Assembly: GCA_019218415.1 (NCBI GenBank)
Contig: JAHUUL010000002.1
Span: forward strand, 124,001 to 188,000
Origin: Dermabacteraceae bacterium TAE3-ERU27
GTDB lineage: Bacteria > Actinomycetota > Actinomycetes > Actinomycetales > Dermabacteraceae
Reading direction: 5' to 3'
Length of the DNA stretch: 64,000 nt
Shown here in pieces: positions 32,976-44,866 of this stretch. A program made the position numbers and the translations under genes. Every line of letters begins with the position of its first letter. The stretch's first letter is position 1. Under the pieces are notes generated by a model. The model saw only the letters and a list, made by a program, of their open reading frames with translations, did no database searches and had not been told where the DNA came from.

Positions 32976-34863
32976 CCCGGTAACCTACCGGCCAGCACCG
33001 GGAGAGATCCCCACCTCTCCCGGCGTTTACCGTTTCCGTGACGGAGACGGGCGCGTCATCTACGTCGGCAAGGCAAAAAACCTTCGCCAGCGCCTGGCTA
33101 ACTACTTCCAGGACCTAGCCGGACTGCACCCGCGCACTCGCCGCATGGTAACCACCGCCGAATCGGTGGAATGGACCGTGGTAGGCACGGAGGTAGAGGC
33201 GCTCACCCTCGAATACACCTGGATCAAGGAATACGATCCGCGCTTTAACGTAAAGTTTCGCGACGACAAGTCCTACCCCTACCTGGTCGTGACGATGGCG
33301 GATAAGTTCCCCCGCGTCCTGGTGACACGCCAGGCGCACCGGAAGGGAAACCGTTATTTCGGCCCCTACACGCAGGCCTGGGCGATCCGAGAGACCCTGG
33401 ATCTGCTGCTGCGCGTATTCCCGGTGCGCACGTGCACAGAAGGAATCTTCCGCCGTGCCGAAAGGGCGGGTCAGCCCTGCCTGAAGGGACACATTGAGCG
33501 CTGCGCCGCGCCCTGCGTGGGCCGGGTGAGCGCCGAGGAACACCGGCGGCTCGCAGAACAGCTTTGCGACTTCATGGCCGGAAACACCGGCCGCTACCTG
33601 CGCGACATCGAGGAAAAGATGCGCGCCGCCGCGCAGGAACTCGATTTTGAGGCGGCGGCCAGGTACCGGGACGATCTGGCGGCGTTGAAAAAGGTGATGG
33701 AGAAGAACACCGTGGTGCTTTCCGACGCCACGGATGCCGACGTCATCGGCGTGGTGCTAGACGATCTGGAAGCCTCCATTCAGGTGTTCCACGTGCGCGG
33801 CGGCAGGATTCGCGGCCAGCGCGGCTGGATAGCCGAGCTGAGCGACGCCTCCTGCGCCGCAGACATCGTTGAACGCGCCCTGCAAACCCTCTACGAGCAG
33901 GAAAAGCCGCCCCGCGAGGTGCTGGTGTCGGCCCTGCCGGAAGATGCCGACGAAACCCGGCGGATGACCCAGTTCGTGGGGCGCGGCGTGAACCTGCGGG
34001 TACCTCAGCGCGGCGAAAAGAAAGACCTGCTGGAAACCGTCCTCACGAATGCACAGCAAGCGCTGCGCCTGCACAGCATGCGGCGGGCGGGCGATCTCAC
34101 CGCTCGTTCGCGTTCCCTGGAGGAACTGGCGCAGGCGCTCGATCTGGACACCCCGCCGCTGCGCATCGAATGTTTCGATGTTTCCCATTCCCAGGGAACC
34201 AACGTAGTGGCCTCGATGGTGGTGTTCGAGGACGGCCTGCCCCGCAAGAGCGCCTACCGACGCTACAACGTGACGGGCGAGGCCGCGCGCGACGATACGG
34301 CCTCGATGTACGACGTGATCAGCCGCAGGCTCGCGCGCCACAAACGCGGCGAATCAGAATCCGGCGACGACAAGCGCTTCGCCTACCCGCCCTCGCTGAT
34401 AGTGGTGGACGGCGGCCCGGCGCAGGTGGCGGCGGCCCAACGCGCCTTCGAGGAGCAGGGCGTAACCGATATTGCCCTGGTCGGCCTGGCAAAGCGCCTG
34501 GAGGAGGTCTGGCTGCCGGGGGAGGACTTCCCGCTGGTACTGCCGCGCACCTCGCAGGGCCTGTTCTTGTTGCAGCGTTTGCGCGACGAAGCGCACCGCT
34601 TCGCGATCTCGCATCATCGCACCAAGCGCGGCAAGGCCATGCAGGAAAGCCTGCTGGATGGGATTCCGGGACTGGGTGAGAAGCGCCGCCGGGCGCTGCT
34701 GGAAAAGTTCGTCACCGTAAAGGCGCTCCGCGAAGCCAGCGAGGAAGAGATCGCCGCGGTGCCCGGATTCGGCGCCGCGTTAGCGGGTAATGTGTGGCGG
34801 GCACTACAATCGGTAGAGACGCAGCCGGCGGTGAATATGACCACCGGCGAAATCATAGATTGA
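32968..34863 (+). CDS. uvrC: Excinuclease ABC subunit C
   Basis: Dual-incision nuclease. The 631 residues contain the N-terminal GIY-YIG domain ([20 protein letters not shown]), a UVR motif near 205-240, the RNase H-like endonuclease domain with [17 protein letters not shown], and C-terminal helix-hairpin-helix motifs ([19 protein letters not shown] and [13 protein letters not shown]). Translation is probably coupled to uvrA through the eight-base overlap. All three uvr genes lie within 8 kb, separated only by the reverse-strand hydrolase. Confidence 0.97.
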   Translation: MADPVTYRPAPGEIPTSPGVYRFRDGDGRVIYVGKAKNLRQRLANYFQDLAGLHPRTRRMVTTAESVEWTVVGTEVEALTLEYTWIKEYDPRFNVKFRDDKSYPYLVVTMADKFPRVLVTRQAHRKGNRYFGPYTQAWAIRETLDLLLRVFPVRTCTEGIFRRAERAGQPCLKGHIERCAAPCVGRVSAEEHRRLAEQLCDFMAGNTGRYLRDIEEKMRAAAQELDFEAAARYRDDLAALKKVMEKNTVVLSDATDADVIGVVLDDLEASIQVFHVRGGRIRGQRGWIAELSDASCAADIVERALQTLYEQEKPPREVLVSALPEDADETRRMTQFVGRGVNLRVPQRGEKKDLLETVLTNAQQALRLHSMRRAGDLTARSRSLEELAQALDLDTPPLRIECFDVSHSQGTNVVASMVVFEDGLPRKSAYRRYNVTGEAARDDTASMYDVISRRLARHKRGESESGDDKRFAYPPSLIVVDGGPAQVAAAQRAFEEQGVTDIALVGLAKRLEEVWLPGEDFPLVLPRTSQGLFLLQRLRDEAHRFAISHHRTKRGKAMQESLLDGIPGLGEKRRRALLEKFVTVKALREASEEEIAAVPGFGAALAGNVWRALQSVETQPAVNMTTGEIID

Positions 34864-34895
34864 GCTAGCGCGTTTACTAAGAGGAGACGTTTCAG

Positions 34896-35783
34896 ATGGC
34901 CGACGGCGCCCCGGAACCGAGCGAAGCCCCCGAGATCGTCATTATCACCGGCCTGGCCGGGGCGGGGCGCGAAACCGCAGCCCACGCCCTGGAAGACCTC
35001 GGCTGGTACGTCGTTTACAACATTGCTCCCCAGCTTATAAAGACCCTTTACGAACTGCAGTCGCAGACGGAGGGCAAGCGCAGCCGCTTCGCCTGCGTGG
35101 TGGATCCGCGTTCGGGAGAGTTCTTCTCGGAGCTTCCCGACGTCATCATGAACCTGCAGGAAGAGGAAGTGCGGCCGCGTCTGGTTTACCTGACCGCGGA
35201 CGAACAGACCCTGGTGCGCCGCTTCGATTCCGTGCGTCGGCCCCACCCGCTGCAGGGCGAGGGCGGCGTGATCGAGGGCATCCGGCGGGAGCGGGAAATG
35301 CTGGCCCCGCTAAAGAAGTTTGCCGATACCGTCATCGATACCTCCGCGCTCAACGTGCACCAGCTGACCATGCGCATGCGAAGCGCTTTCGGTTCGGACG
35401 ATGACCAACGGCTCACCGTCAATCTGATGTCCTTCGGCTTCAAGTACGGCATCCCGCTCGAAGCCGACCACGTGAGCGACGTCCGTTTTATCCAGAACCC
35501 GTACTGGATCCCCGAGCTCAGGCCCCTGCGCGGCACGGACGAAGAGGTGGCCGCATTCGTCATGGGCACCCCCAACGCGCTACCGTTCGTGGAGGCCTAC
35601 CTCGCGATGCTGAAGCCGGTATTTGCCGGCTACGGCACCGAAAATAAGCACTTCACGACCATCGCGATCGGCTGCACCGGCGGTAAGCACCGTTCCGTGG
35701 CGATCACGGAACGCATCGCGGCGGAGCTGCAAAAGCAGGGCTATTCGGTGCGGGTACGCCACCGCGACCTGGGGCGAGAATAG
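34896..35783 (+). CDS. rapZ: RapZ/YvcJ-family nucleotide-binding protein with degenerate P-loop
   Basis: In E. coli RapZ is an RNase adaptor; in actinobacteria the role is unclear. The 295-residue protein has the family C-terminal domain (MSFGFKYGIP, DVRFIQNPYW, IAIGCTGGKHRSVAI). The usual Walker A (GMSGAGKST or GRST) reads GLAGAGRET here: lysine is arginine, and the following serine is Glu26, which should clash with phosphate. The next loop, usually DNLPP, reads YNIAP. The ribosome-binding site AGAGGAG lies ten bases upstream. It precedes yvcK and whiA as in other Gram-positives. Confidence 0.92.
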   Translation: MADGAPEPSEAPEIVIITGLAGAGRETAAHALEDLGWYVVYNIAPQLIKTLYELQSQTEGKRSRFACVVDPRSGEFFSELPDVIMNLQEEEVRPRLVYLTADEQTLVRRFDSVRRPHPLQGEGGVIEGIRREREMLAPLKKFADTVIDTSALNVHQLTMRMRSAFGSDDDQRLTVNLMSFGFKYGIPLEADHVSDVRFIQNPYWIPELRPLRGTDEEVAAFVMGTPNALPFVEAYLAMLKPVFAGYGTENKHFTTIAIGCTGGKHRSVAITERIAAELQKQGYSVRVRHRDLGRE

Positions 35784-35790
35784 GCAGAAA

Positions 35791-36759
35791 ATGGCGAGGA
35801 AGAATCGACGCCAGCGCGCACCGCGCGTGGTGGCCTTCGGCGGTGGGCACGGCCTAGCCGCGAACCTCAAGGCGCTGCGCCACATCACGCAGGACCTGAC
35901 CGCGGTGGTCACCGTGGCAGACAACGGCGGCTCCTCCGGGCGGCTGCGCGAACACATGCCGGTGTTGCCGCCGGGCGATCTGCGCATGGCGCTGGCGGCC
36001 CTGTGCGATGACACGAGCGCGGGCCACATGTGGCGAGACGTGATCCAGCACCGCTTCGAGGACGCGGGGGAGCTGGAGGGGCACGCTGTCGGAAACCTGC
36101 TGATCGTGGCACTTTGGCAGCTACTGGACGATCCCGTAGAGGGCCTGAAATACGTGGGTGATCTTTTGGGCGCCCGCGGCAGGGTGCTTCCGATGGCGCT
36201 GGATCCGCTGCATATCGAGGCAGATGTGCGCGTCGGGGGAGAGCTGCGCAAGGTGCGCGGCCAGGCGCAGGTGGCTGCCTCCGACGGATTCGTGGAAAAG
36301 GTACGTCTGCTTCCCGCCAACCCGCGCGTGCCGCAGCAGGTGTTGGAAGCGGTTGCGCGCGCCGACTGGCTAATCTTCGGCCCCGGCTCCTGGTTCACCT
36401 CTGTACTGCCGCACCTGATGGTGCCGGATCTGGCGGACGCCGTGGCGCGTAGCTCCGCGCGCCGAATGGTGACGATGAACCTATCCGCGGGCGTCAGTGA
36501 GGCGGAAGGGCGAAACTTCGCCGATTTGCTCGACGTGCTCTGCGCGCAGCGTCCCGACATTCGCTATCACGCGCTGCTCGCCGACCCATCGTGCCTGGCA
36601 GATCCCGCCGTAATGCGGGAAAGGACGCAGCACCACGGCACCGAACTGGTGCTGCGCAGCGTAGGCGTCAGCGGAAACGTGCCCGAGCACGAGCCGTTGC
36701 GCCTGGCCTCCGCCTACCGGGACGTCTTCGACATGTTTGCGCGCGAGGAGGCGCACTAA
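35791..36759 (+). CDS. yvcK: YvcK/CuvA-family gluconeogenesis factor (CofD-like)
   Basis: UDP-sugar-binding regulator linked to cell-wall precursor supply in firmicutes and mycobacteria. The 322-residue protein has the CofD-like fold motifs VVAFGGGHGLAANLKALR, VTVADNGGSSGRLREHM, PPGDLRMALAALCD and GHAVGNLLIVAL. ATG 35791, seven bases after the rapZ stop, gives the expected N-terminus; an upstream in-frame reading would overlap rapZ. Second gene of rapZ-yvcK-whiA. Confidence 0.93.
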   Translation: MARKNRRQRAPRVVAFGGGHGLAANLKALRHITQDLTAVVTVADNGGSSGRLREHMPVLPPGDLRMALAALCDDTSAGHMWRDVIQHRFEDAGELEGHAVGNLLIVALWQLLDDPVEGLKYVGDLLGARGRVLPMALDPLHIEADVRVGGELRKVRGQAQVAASDGFVEKVRLLPANPRVPQQVLEAVARADWLIFGPGSWFTSVLPHLMVPDLADAVARSSARRMVTMNLSAGVSEAEGRNFADLLDVLCAQRPDIRYHALLADPSCLADPAVMRERTQHHGTELVLRSVGVSGNVPEHEPLRLASAYRDVFDMFAREEAH

Positions 36760-36768
36760 GATAACCTA

Positions 36769-36789
36769 GGCCTGTTTTCGGCCTGTTTT
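36769..36789 (+). repeat. Tandem 10-bp direct repeat upstream of whiA
   Basis: GGCCTGTTTT occurs twice (36769-36778 and 36780-36789) with one base between, an 11-base period near one helical turn. It lies 32 bases before the whiA start. It could be a paired protein-binding site; no function is shown. Confidence 0.6.
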
Positions 36790-36820
36790 TACAGCCAGAT
36801 TTTTTGGGAGAGGAGCACGC

Positions 36821-37798
36821 GTGGCGCTCACCGGTACCGTCAAAGAAGAGCTTGCCCGCGCCGAGGTCACGCGTGTTTGCTGCCGTAAAGCCGAGGTGTC
36901 GGCCCTGCTGCGCTTCGGCGGCGGGCTGCACCTGGTGGGAGGCGCGGTAGCGGTCGAGGTGGAACTCGATTCCGCGCTGGCCGCCCGCAGGCTGCGCCGT
37001 GACCTGGCAGAACTGTACGGTCACCGCAGCGAACTGGGCGTTATCTCCGCTTCGGGGATACGCCGCTGCGACCGCTACGTGGTGCGCGTGATGGGGGATG
37101 GGCACGTACTGGCACGCCAGACGGGGCTGATCGACGGACGCGGCAGGCCGGTGCGTGGCATGCCGCCGGTCGTGGTGGGGGGAGCCGATCACGATGCGGC
37201 CTCCGCCTGGCGCGGCGCTTTCCTCGCCCACGGCAGCCTGACCGAGCCGGGCCGCAGCAGCGCCCTTGAGCTAACCTGCCCCGGACCGGAGGTGGCGCTC
37301 GCAATGGTGGGCGCGGCGCGCAGGCTAGGGGTTGCCGCAAAACCGCGCGAGGTACGTGGCAGCGACCGGGTGGTGCTACGCGACGGCGAACAGATATTGC
37401 GCCTGCTACAGGTCCTGGGGGCGGAAAAAACCGCCCAACTATGGGGGCAAAAGCGTACGCGGCGTGAGGTACGCGCCACAGCTAACCGGTTGGCGAACTT
37501 CGACGATGCCAACCTGCGCCGCTCCGCGCGCGCGGCGGTTGCCGCGGGCGCACGCGTGGAGCGTGCCCTGGAGATTTTGGGGGACGAGGTGCCCCCTCAC
37601 CTGCGCAGCGCCGGGACTTTGCGGATATCGCACAAACAGGCGAGTCTCGAGGAACTCGGGGCCCTGGCAGATCCGCCCATGACCAAGGACGCTGTGGCGG
37701 GACGTATTCGCAGATTATTGGCGATGGCCGATAAAAAGGCCGCTGAACTGGGTATTCCCGACACTGAGGCGCGCCTTACGGGTGAGTCGACACAATAG
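36821..37798 (+). CDS. whiA: WhiA sporulation/cell-division regulator
   Basis: DNA-binding protein built from a LAGLIDADG-endonuclease-like domain (about 1-215; [36 protein letters not shown]) and a C-terminal helix-turn-helix (about 225-315; [30 protein letters not shown]). In streptomycetes it acts with WhiB to control division genes. 325 residues is normal. GTG 36821 has a GAGAGGAG ribosome-binding site. Confidence 0.95.
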   Translation: MALTGTVKEELARAEVTRVCCRKAEVSALLRFGGGLHLVGGAVAVEVELDSALAARRLRRDLAELYGHRSELGVISASGIRRCDRYVVRVMGDGHVLARQTGLIDGRGRPVRGMPPVVVGGADHDAASAWRGAFLAHGSLTEPGRSSALELTCPGPEVALAMVGAARRLGVAAKPREVRGSDRVVLRDGEQILRLLQVLGAEKTAQLWGQKRTRREVRATANRLANFDDANLRRSARAAVAAGARVERALEILGDEVPPHLRSAGTLRISHKQASLEELGALADPPMTKDAVAGRIRRLLAMADKKAAELGIPDTEARLTGESTQ

Positions 37799-37962
37799 TG
37801 AAATTAGTCCGCTAAAAAACCGGGACGAATGGTCGAAGTCCCCCTCCAAGGTGTGTAGGCTTGTGTTATCCGGTAAGCGGAACGAACGGCTTGGAAACAG
37901 GCTCACCCGCCCGCTTCACGGGTTAGCGTACGTCGTTGTGCGCGCCAGACCTGTCTCCAACA

Positions 37963-37984
37963 GCGACGGTGCAATCACCGTCGC
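37963..37984 (+). promoter_or_regulatory. 5'-UTR hairpin just upstream of the gap ribosome-binding site
   Basis: A perfect 9-bp stem GCGACGGTG/CACCGTCGC with a CAAT loop. It ends six bases before the AGGAGGG Shine-Dalgarno of gap. It has no U tract, so it is more likely an mRNA-stabilising or translation-tuning element than a terminator. The 204-base whiA-gap gap also has a possible -10 box TAGGCT at 37857-37862 without a clear -35. Confidence 0.5.
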
Positions 37985-37992
37985 GCGCCTAG

Positions 37993-39006
<1,014 letters not shown>

Positions 39007-39027
39007 GCCTAAACGCTTAAGCATCTG

Positions 39028-39074
39028 AGAGAGCCCGCACTGTTTGGCCCAGCGCCGGATGGGGCGGGCTCTCT
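39028..39074 (+). terminator. Intercistronic hairpin between gap and pgk
   Basis: An 11-bp perfect outer stem (39028-39038 with 39064-39074). No U tract follows, so it probably reduces read-through or stabilises the gap mRNA 3' end instead of fully terminating. Confidence 0.55.
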
Positions 39075-39129
39075 GCCTACCGCGGCCTCTGCCGCACCCT
39101 AGATAACTTCGCTCCACTGAGGAGAACCC

Positions 39130-40325
<1,196 letters not shown>

Positions 40326-40329
<4 letters not shown>

Positions 40330-41108
40330 CCACCCGTACCCCGCTGATGGCGGGCAACTGGAAGATGAACCTCGACTACAAGGAGGGCCTCGCCCTCGTT
40401 GAGGAGCTGGGTGAAAAGCTCGCTGACGCGAAGCATGACTACAGCGCCGTCGAGGTCGCAGTTCTGCCCCCGTTCGTTGACATCCGCACCGTGCAGACCG
40501 CTGTCGATGCCGGTAAGTTCGGCCTCGCCTACGGCGGCCAGGACATCTCCGAGCACGAGTCCGGTGCCTACACCGGCGAAACCTCCGGCAAGATGCTGAA
40601 GGCTCTCGGCTGCACCTACGTTGCGGTTGGCCACTCGGAGCGTCGCCAATACCACGGCGAGACCGAAGCCATCACCAACAACAAGGTCAAGGCTGCTTTC
40701 GCGGCTGGCCTGGTGCCGATCCTGTGCGTGGGCGAACCGCTCGAAGAGCGCAAGGCCGGCAAGCACGTTGAGTACACCCTCGCCCAGCTGGAAGGCGGCA
40801 TCGAGGGCCTCAGCGCCGAGGACGCAGCGAAGATCGTCATCGCCTACGAGCCCGTTTGGGCCATCGGCACCGGCGAGGTCGCTACCCCGGAGGATGCTCA
40901 GGAAGTCTGCCACGAGATCCGCGAGTGCCTGCGCGTAATGTACGGCGGCGAGGTCGCCGACGCAGTGCGCGTACTTTACGGCGGCAGCGTCAAGGCTGAT
41001 AACGTCCGCGAGATCATGGCCAAGGAAGACGTCGACGGCGCTCTCGTCGGCGGTGCTTCGCTTAAGGCCGATGGCTTCGCCGCCATCGCCACCTACCAGC
41101 AGGCCTAA
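40326..41108 (+). CDS. tpiA: Triosephosphate isomerase
   Basis: Interconverts dihydroxyacetone phosphate and glyceraldehyde 3-phosphate. The 260-residue barrel has the substrate lysine in MAGNWKMN, catalytic histidine in AVGHSERR, catalytic glutamate in [11 protein letters not shown] and the phosphate loop [12 protein letters not shown] 40326 overlaps the pgk stop by four bases, so the two are translationally coupled. Confidence 0.98.
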
Positions 41109-41125
41109 AGCTAGCTGATTTATTA

Positions 41126-41163
41126 CTCGCGCCGCGTCCCGGATGACAGGGACGCGGCGCGAG
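41126..41163 (+). terminator. Strong hairpin between tpiA and secG
   Basis: A perfect 15-bp GC-rich stem (41126-41140 with 41149-41163) with an 8-base loop. It lacks a following U tract, so termination strength is uncertain. A TATCCT at 41168 could be a -10 box for secG. Confidence 0.6.
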
Positions 41164-41206
41164 CCGTATCCTGGGGAAGTAATCCGTTTCGAGTGAAAGA
41201 CTTGGC

Positions 41207-41446
41207 GTGCAAATTCTGACCATCATCCTGCAAGTGATCCTCGCCCTGACCAGCCTGCTGCTGATCCTGTTGGTGCTTTTGCACAAGGGGCGCGGCGGCG
41301 GTCTGTCGGACATGTTCGGTGGCGGGATTTCTTCCGGTGCCGGTTCTTCCGGGGTCGCGGAACGAAACCTCAACCGCATCACCGTCGGCATGGCGCTACT
41401 CTGGGGCATTTGCGTGATTGCCCTGGGCGTACTCTCCAGGTTCTAG
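41207..41446 (+). CDS. secG: Preprotein translocase subunit SecG
   Basis: Small integral membrane subunit of the SecYEG channel. The 79 residues comprise two hydrophobic helices (about 1-24 and 56-77) joined by a glycine-rich loop (HKGRGGGLSDMFGGG), the SecG hallmark. The GTG start has only a weak upstream AAAG. secG directly after tpiA is conserved in actinobacteria. The ppc gene that follows in mycobacteria is absent here. Confidence 0.95.
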   Translation: MQILTIILQVILALTSLLLILLVLLHKGRGGGLSDMFGGGISSGAGSSGVAERNLNRITVGMALLWGICVIALGVLSRF

Positions 41447-41502
41447 GCACATAACGCTTAGCTGCGCGGCATGGCTCAGCCGCTATAGCGCAATAAATTA
41501 TT

Positions 41503-41546
41503 AAGCGAGAGGGCGAACGGTATCTCTACCGTTCGCCCTCTCGCTT
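41503..41546. terminator. Bidirectional terminator between secG and opcA-pgl
   Basis: A perfect 20-bp stem (41503-41522 with 41527-41546) with a TCTC loop. The upstream flank is AT-rich (CAATAAATTATT), giving a U-rich run for minus-strand transcripts, while TTCGCT follows on the plus strand. It sits between convergent operons. Confidence 0.88.
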
Positions 41547-41577
41547 TCGCTATGCCCTTTTTGCGGGGGAGCGGACT

Positions 41578-43272
41578 CTACGGCAGCCGCGAGGCCGCCG
41601 CCTCGTCCAGATACCAGGTTGTTTCCTGCACGCCGCGCACCGACGAAGCGGGGTAGAGCCACGGCTCGGGATCGCACTGCGAATTGGCCACGGCCTCGGC
41701 CTTTTCCGCACCGGCCACCAAAAGCATGACGGTGCGCGAAGAATTGAGCACGCTGTAGGAAAGCGACACGCGCGTCGGCGGCGGCTTGGGGGAATCGTGA
41801 ACGGGAATCACCGGATGACTGCACTCCGACTGCGCCTCGTGCTTCGGGAAAAGCGAGGCGACATGCGCGTCGGGGCCGACCCCGAGCAGCACCACATCGA
41901 AGAAAGGCATGCCGCGGGTATGGAACTGGGCGTCGCCTCCCCAGAGGGCAAGCTGCTGGGCATACCAGGCGGCCGCGTCGGCCGGGCTCATACCGGAACC
42001 GCTCGCGGGCATCCGGTGAATGTGCTCAGGGCGCAGGCCTTCTGTATCGAGCAGGCCGCTCACAGCCCGGTCGTTACGGTCCTCGCTGCTGTGCTTCACG
42101 AAGCGTTCGTCGCCCCACCACAGATGCAGCTTTTCCAGGGGCAGCCCGGCGGCGTGGGCGGCAGCTGGCAGCACCAGCGCAACCTTGGTGCCGACGCTAC
42201 CCCCGGTCAGCACCAGGTGGCCTACCCCGCGTTCGCTGATCGCGGCCGCCAGGCGATCCATGATGCTCTTTGCGGACTGCGCGGCAAGCTCGTCGGCGTC
42301 GGCAAACACCTTCACCGTCGGGGCGGGCTTGTTGCGGGCGTATTCCGCCGGGTCAGCGATCTCCTCAAAGGCGTGGCGGATAACCTCACCGTAGACCACG
42401 TCGGGGTCCAGCCTGCGCAGTTCCTCGGAAAGGCACTCGAACAGGCTTCGCCGGGGCAGGCTGACAAGCTGCGGTTTCTGGCTGCCGGGAAGCTGCATGG
42501 CGAGCTGGGTATCGTTTTCGCGGGTGAGCACGATATCGCCGTCGGCACGCAGGATACGCACCGCTTTCAGCCCGTTTACTTCTTCGCTGGCGTCGATCAC
42601 GCGCACCTCGCAGCCCAGGCGAGTCTCCAGCCAGCTAGACATCAGGATCACCGAGGGGTTACGCGGGTTGCCGGTGACCTCCACCAGCTTCGGGGTCTGC
42701 CTGGGCGGAACGTCGAACGCCGACGCGAGCAGCCCGCGCCAGTTCGTTAGCCGGGTCCAGCTGAAGTCGGAATCGCCCTCCTGGTAGCCGCGGCGCAGCC
42801 GCTTCATGACGTCGGCCGGGTCCGGGCAGGACTGCGAATCGGTGATGCGCCGCTGCGAGAGTCGGCCCACCAGATCCTGCGCGGGAGCCGACGGCGGATT
42901 GCTCGGCCACCAGGTGACGATCGGAGCGTCCGGCAGCAGCAGGGGAGTGATGAGGGTGTCGATGCTGGCCGTCACCTGACCACGGGCGCGCAGGATGACC
43001 ACCTCACCGGCGCCGGCATCATGCCCGACCCGGATCTCCGCATCCAAACCGTCCTCGCTCGCTTCGGCGTCCAACACCAGCACGAGAACCCGGCAGGGGT
43101 GCTCGTGGCTGGCTTGCACCGCGGCCCGGATCGGCTCCTCCATCTCGGAGGCGGGGGTGACTATCACGAGTGACAGCACCCGGCTCAGGGCGAGCGCGCC
43201 GCCGCTTTCGCGCAGCGCCATCATTTCCTTATCGACCTGCGAAGAGGTCGTGTCCGTAAGGGTCTTAATCAT
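41578..43272 (-). CDS. OpcA - 6-phosphogluconolactonase fusion protein
   Basis: One 564-residue chain. Residues 1 to about 310 are OpcA, the assembly factor that activates actinobacterial glucose-6-phosphate dehydrogenase (PDAPIVTWWPSNPP, DFSWTRLTNWRGLLASAFD). From about residue 317 it is 6-phosphogluconolactonase (LTGGSVGTKVAL, LWWGDERFVKHSSEDRNDR, LLGVGPDAHVASLFP). In the last motif the usual glycine of DGH is Ala469. The joint lies near base 42324 with no stop, start or frameshift. The ATG overlaps the zwf stop by four bases. So the zwf activator and the enzyme hydrolysing the zwf product are covalently linked. Confidence 0.92.
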   Translation of the reverse strand: MIKTLTDTTSSQVDKEMMALRESGGALALSRVLSLVIVTPASEMEEPIRAAVQASHEHPCRVLVLVLDAEASEDGLDAEIRVGHDAGAGEVVILRARGQVTASIDTLITPLLLPDAPIVTWWPSNPPSAPAQDLVGRLSQRRITDSQSCPDPADVMKRLRRGYQEGDSDFSWTRLTNWRGLLASAFDVPPRQTPKLVEVTGNPRNPSVILMSSWLETRLGCEVRVIDASEEVNGLKAVRILRADGDIVLTRENDTQLAMQLPGSQKPQLVSLPRRSLFECLSEELRRLDPDVVYGEVIRHAFEEIADPAEYARNKPAPTVKVFADADELAAQSAKSIMDRLAAAISERGVGHLVLTGGSVGTKVALVLPAAAHAAGLPLEKLHLWWGDERFVKHSSEDRNDRAVSGLLDTEGLRPEHIHRMPASGSGMSPADAAAWYAQQLALWGGDAQFHTRGMPFFDVVLLGVGPDAHVASLFPKHEAQSECSHPVIPVHDSPKPPPTRVSLSYSVLNSSRTVMLLVAGAEKAEAVANSQCDPEPWLYPASSVRGVQETTWYLDEAAASRLP

Positions 43273-44810
43273 GGCCGCCTCCAGGTGCGTCCGTCACGGG
43301 CCAGCATTTCGTGTGCCGAGTCGGGCCCCCAGGTACCGGCCCGGTAGGGGGAGGGGCGACCGTTGTTGGCCCAGTATTCGGTGATCGGGTCGAGGATCTT
43401 CCAGGAAAGCTCCACCTCGCGCTGGTGCGGGAAGAGGGGTGGATCGCCCAGCAGAACGTCCAGGATCAGGCGCTCGTAGGCTTCCGGGGAGGCCTCGGTG
43501 AACGAGGAGCCGTAGGCGAAGTCCATCGTGACATCGCGTACCTCCATGTGGGTTCCGGGCACCTTGGAGCCGAAACGCAGGGTCACGCCCTCGTCGGGCT
43601 GCACCCTAATCACGATCGCGTTTTGGCCCAGGCTCGCCGTGTCGCTCGTCTGGAAGGGCAGGAACGGGGCGCTCTTGAACACCAGCGCGATTTCCGTGAC
43701 CCGCCTGCCCAGGCGCTTCCCGGCGCGCAGGTAGAACGGCACCCCGGCCCAGCGGCGGGTGTTCACGTCCAGGCGCATGGCAGCGAACGTTTCGGTGCGC
43801 GAGTCCGCTCCGATGCCGTCTTCTTCCAGGTAGCCACGCACCTGTTCGCCGCCCTGCCAGCCGCCAACGTATTGGCCACGGCAGGTGTGGGCACCGAGGT
43901 CAGCGGGCAGCTGCACCGCCGCCAGCACCTTTTCTTTTTCCGCGCGCAGCTCGGCGGCGTCGAAGGAGATCGGCTCCTCCATCGCGGTGAGCGCGAAAAG
44001 CTGCAGCAGGTGATTTTGGATTACGTCGCGGGCCGTGCCGATCCCGTCGTAGTATCCGGCTCGCGAACCGATGCCGATGTCTTCCGCCATCGTGATCTGC
44101 ACGTGGTCAACGTATTTTGCGTTCCACACCGGTTCGAACATCTGGTTGGCAAAGCGCAGCGCCAACAGGTTCTGCACGGTTTCCTTGCCCAGGTAGTGGT
44201 CGATGCGGAAAACGTCCTCGGGGCGGAATACCCGCTCTACCACGTCGTTAAGTTCGCGGGCCGAGGCGAGATCGTGACCGAAGGGCTTTTCAATAACGAC
44301 GCGCCGCCAGGATTGCCCGTCCGGGCTGTTCAGGCCGGAGCTTGCCAGCTGCGAGCAGACCTTCGGGAAGGCGTCCGGGGGAATGGACAGGTAGAAGGCG
44401 TGGTTACCGCCGGTACCGCGCTCTTCGTCCAGTTCCTTGACTACGCGGGTGAGCTCCTCGTATGCCGGAGTGTCATCAAAGCTGCTGCCCTGCACAAAGC
44501 GCAGGCCGCCCTTTAGCTGGGCGAACACCTCTTCGCGAAACTCTGTGCGGGAATGTTGGCTGACGCATTCGTGTACGTATTCAGCGAACTTTTCGTGGCT
44601 CCAGTCGCGCCGACCGAAGCCGACCAGCCCGAAACTCGGTGGCAGCAGGCCGCGGTTGGTTAGATCGTAGATAGCGGGGAGGAGCTTCTTTTTCGCCAGG
44701 TCACCCGTCACGCCAAACATCACCATTGAGCAGGGGCCTGCAATCAGGGGAAGTCGGCGATCGCGCGCATCGCGCAGGGGATTATTGGTCAGCTCGGGGG
44801 AATCGGTCAC
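43269..44810 (-). CDS. zwf: Glucose-6-phosphate 1-dehydrogenase
   Basis: Entry enzyme of the oxidative pentose phosphate pathway and a major NADPH source. The 513-residue protein has the dinucleotide motif FGVTGDLAKKKLLPAIYDL near residue 32 and the active-site RIDHYLGKE near residue 204. GTG 44810 has a GGAAGGAAA ribosome-binding site. It lies between tkt and opcA-pgl; the transaldolase gene usual at this position is missing. Confidence 0.97.
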   Translation of the reverse strand: MTDSPELTNNPLRDARDRRLPLIAGPCSMVMFGVTGDLAKKKLLPAIYDLTNRGLLPPSFGLVGFGRRDWSHEKFAEYVHECVSQHSRTEFREEVFAQLKGGLRFVQGSSFDDTPAYEELTRVVKELDEERGTGGNHAFYLSIPPDAFPKVCSQLASSGLNSPDGQSWRRVVIEKPFGHDLASARELNDVVERVFRPEDVFRIDHYLGKETVQNLLALRFANQMFEPVWNAKYVDHVQITMAEDIGIGSRAGYYDGIGTARDVIQNHLLQLFALTAMEEPISFDAAELRAEKEKVLAAVQLPADLGAHTCRGQYVGGWQGGEQVRGYLEEDGIGADSRTETFAAMRLDVNTRRWAGVPFYLRAGKRLGRRVTEIALVFKSAPFLPFQTSDTASLGQNAIVIRVQPDEGVTLRFGSKVPGTHMEVRDVTMDFAYGSSFTEASPEAYERLILDVLLGDPPLFPHQREVELSWKILDPITEYWANNGRPSPYRAGTWGPDSAHEMLARDGRTWRRP

Positions 44811-44833
44811 GGTTTTCCTTCCATCGTGCCCGT

Positions 44834-44866
44834 CGGGGTGCCGCCGTCAGTAACGGCGACACCCCG
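44834..44866 (-). promoter_or_regulatory. Hairpin between tkt and zwf
   Basis: Arms 44834-44847 and 44853-44866 form two stacked stems (7 and 6 bp) around a single C-A mismatch, with a 5-base loop. No U tract follows on the minus strand. It fills most of the 69-base gap and may set tkt to zwf mRNA ratios by processing or partial termination. Confidence 0.5.

Noticed and set aside
41126-41163. Hairpin between tpiA and secG as a riboswitch or RNA gene
   Set aside because: A simple perfect stem with no conserved loop sequence; a terminator or mRNA processing site is sufficient explanation.
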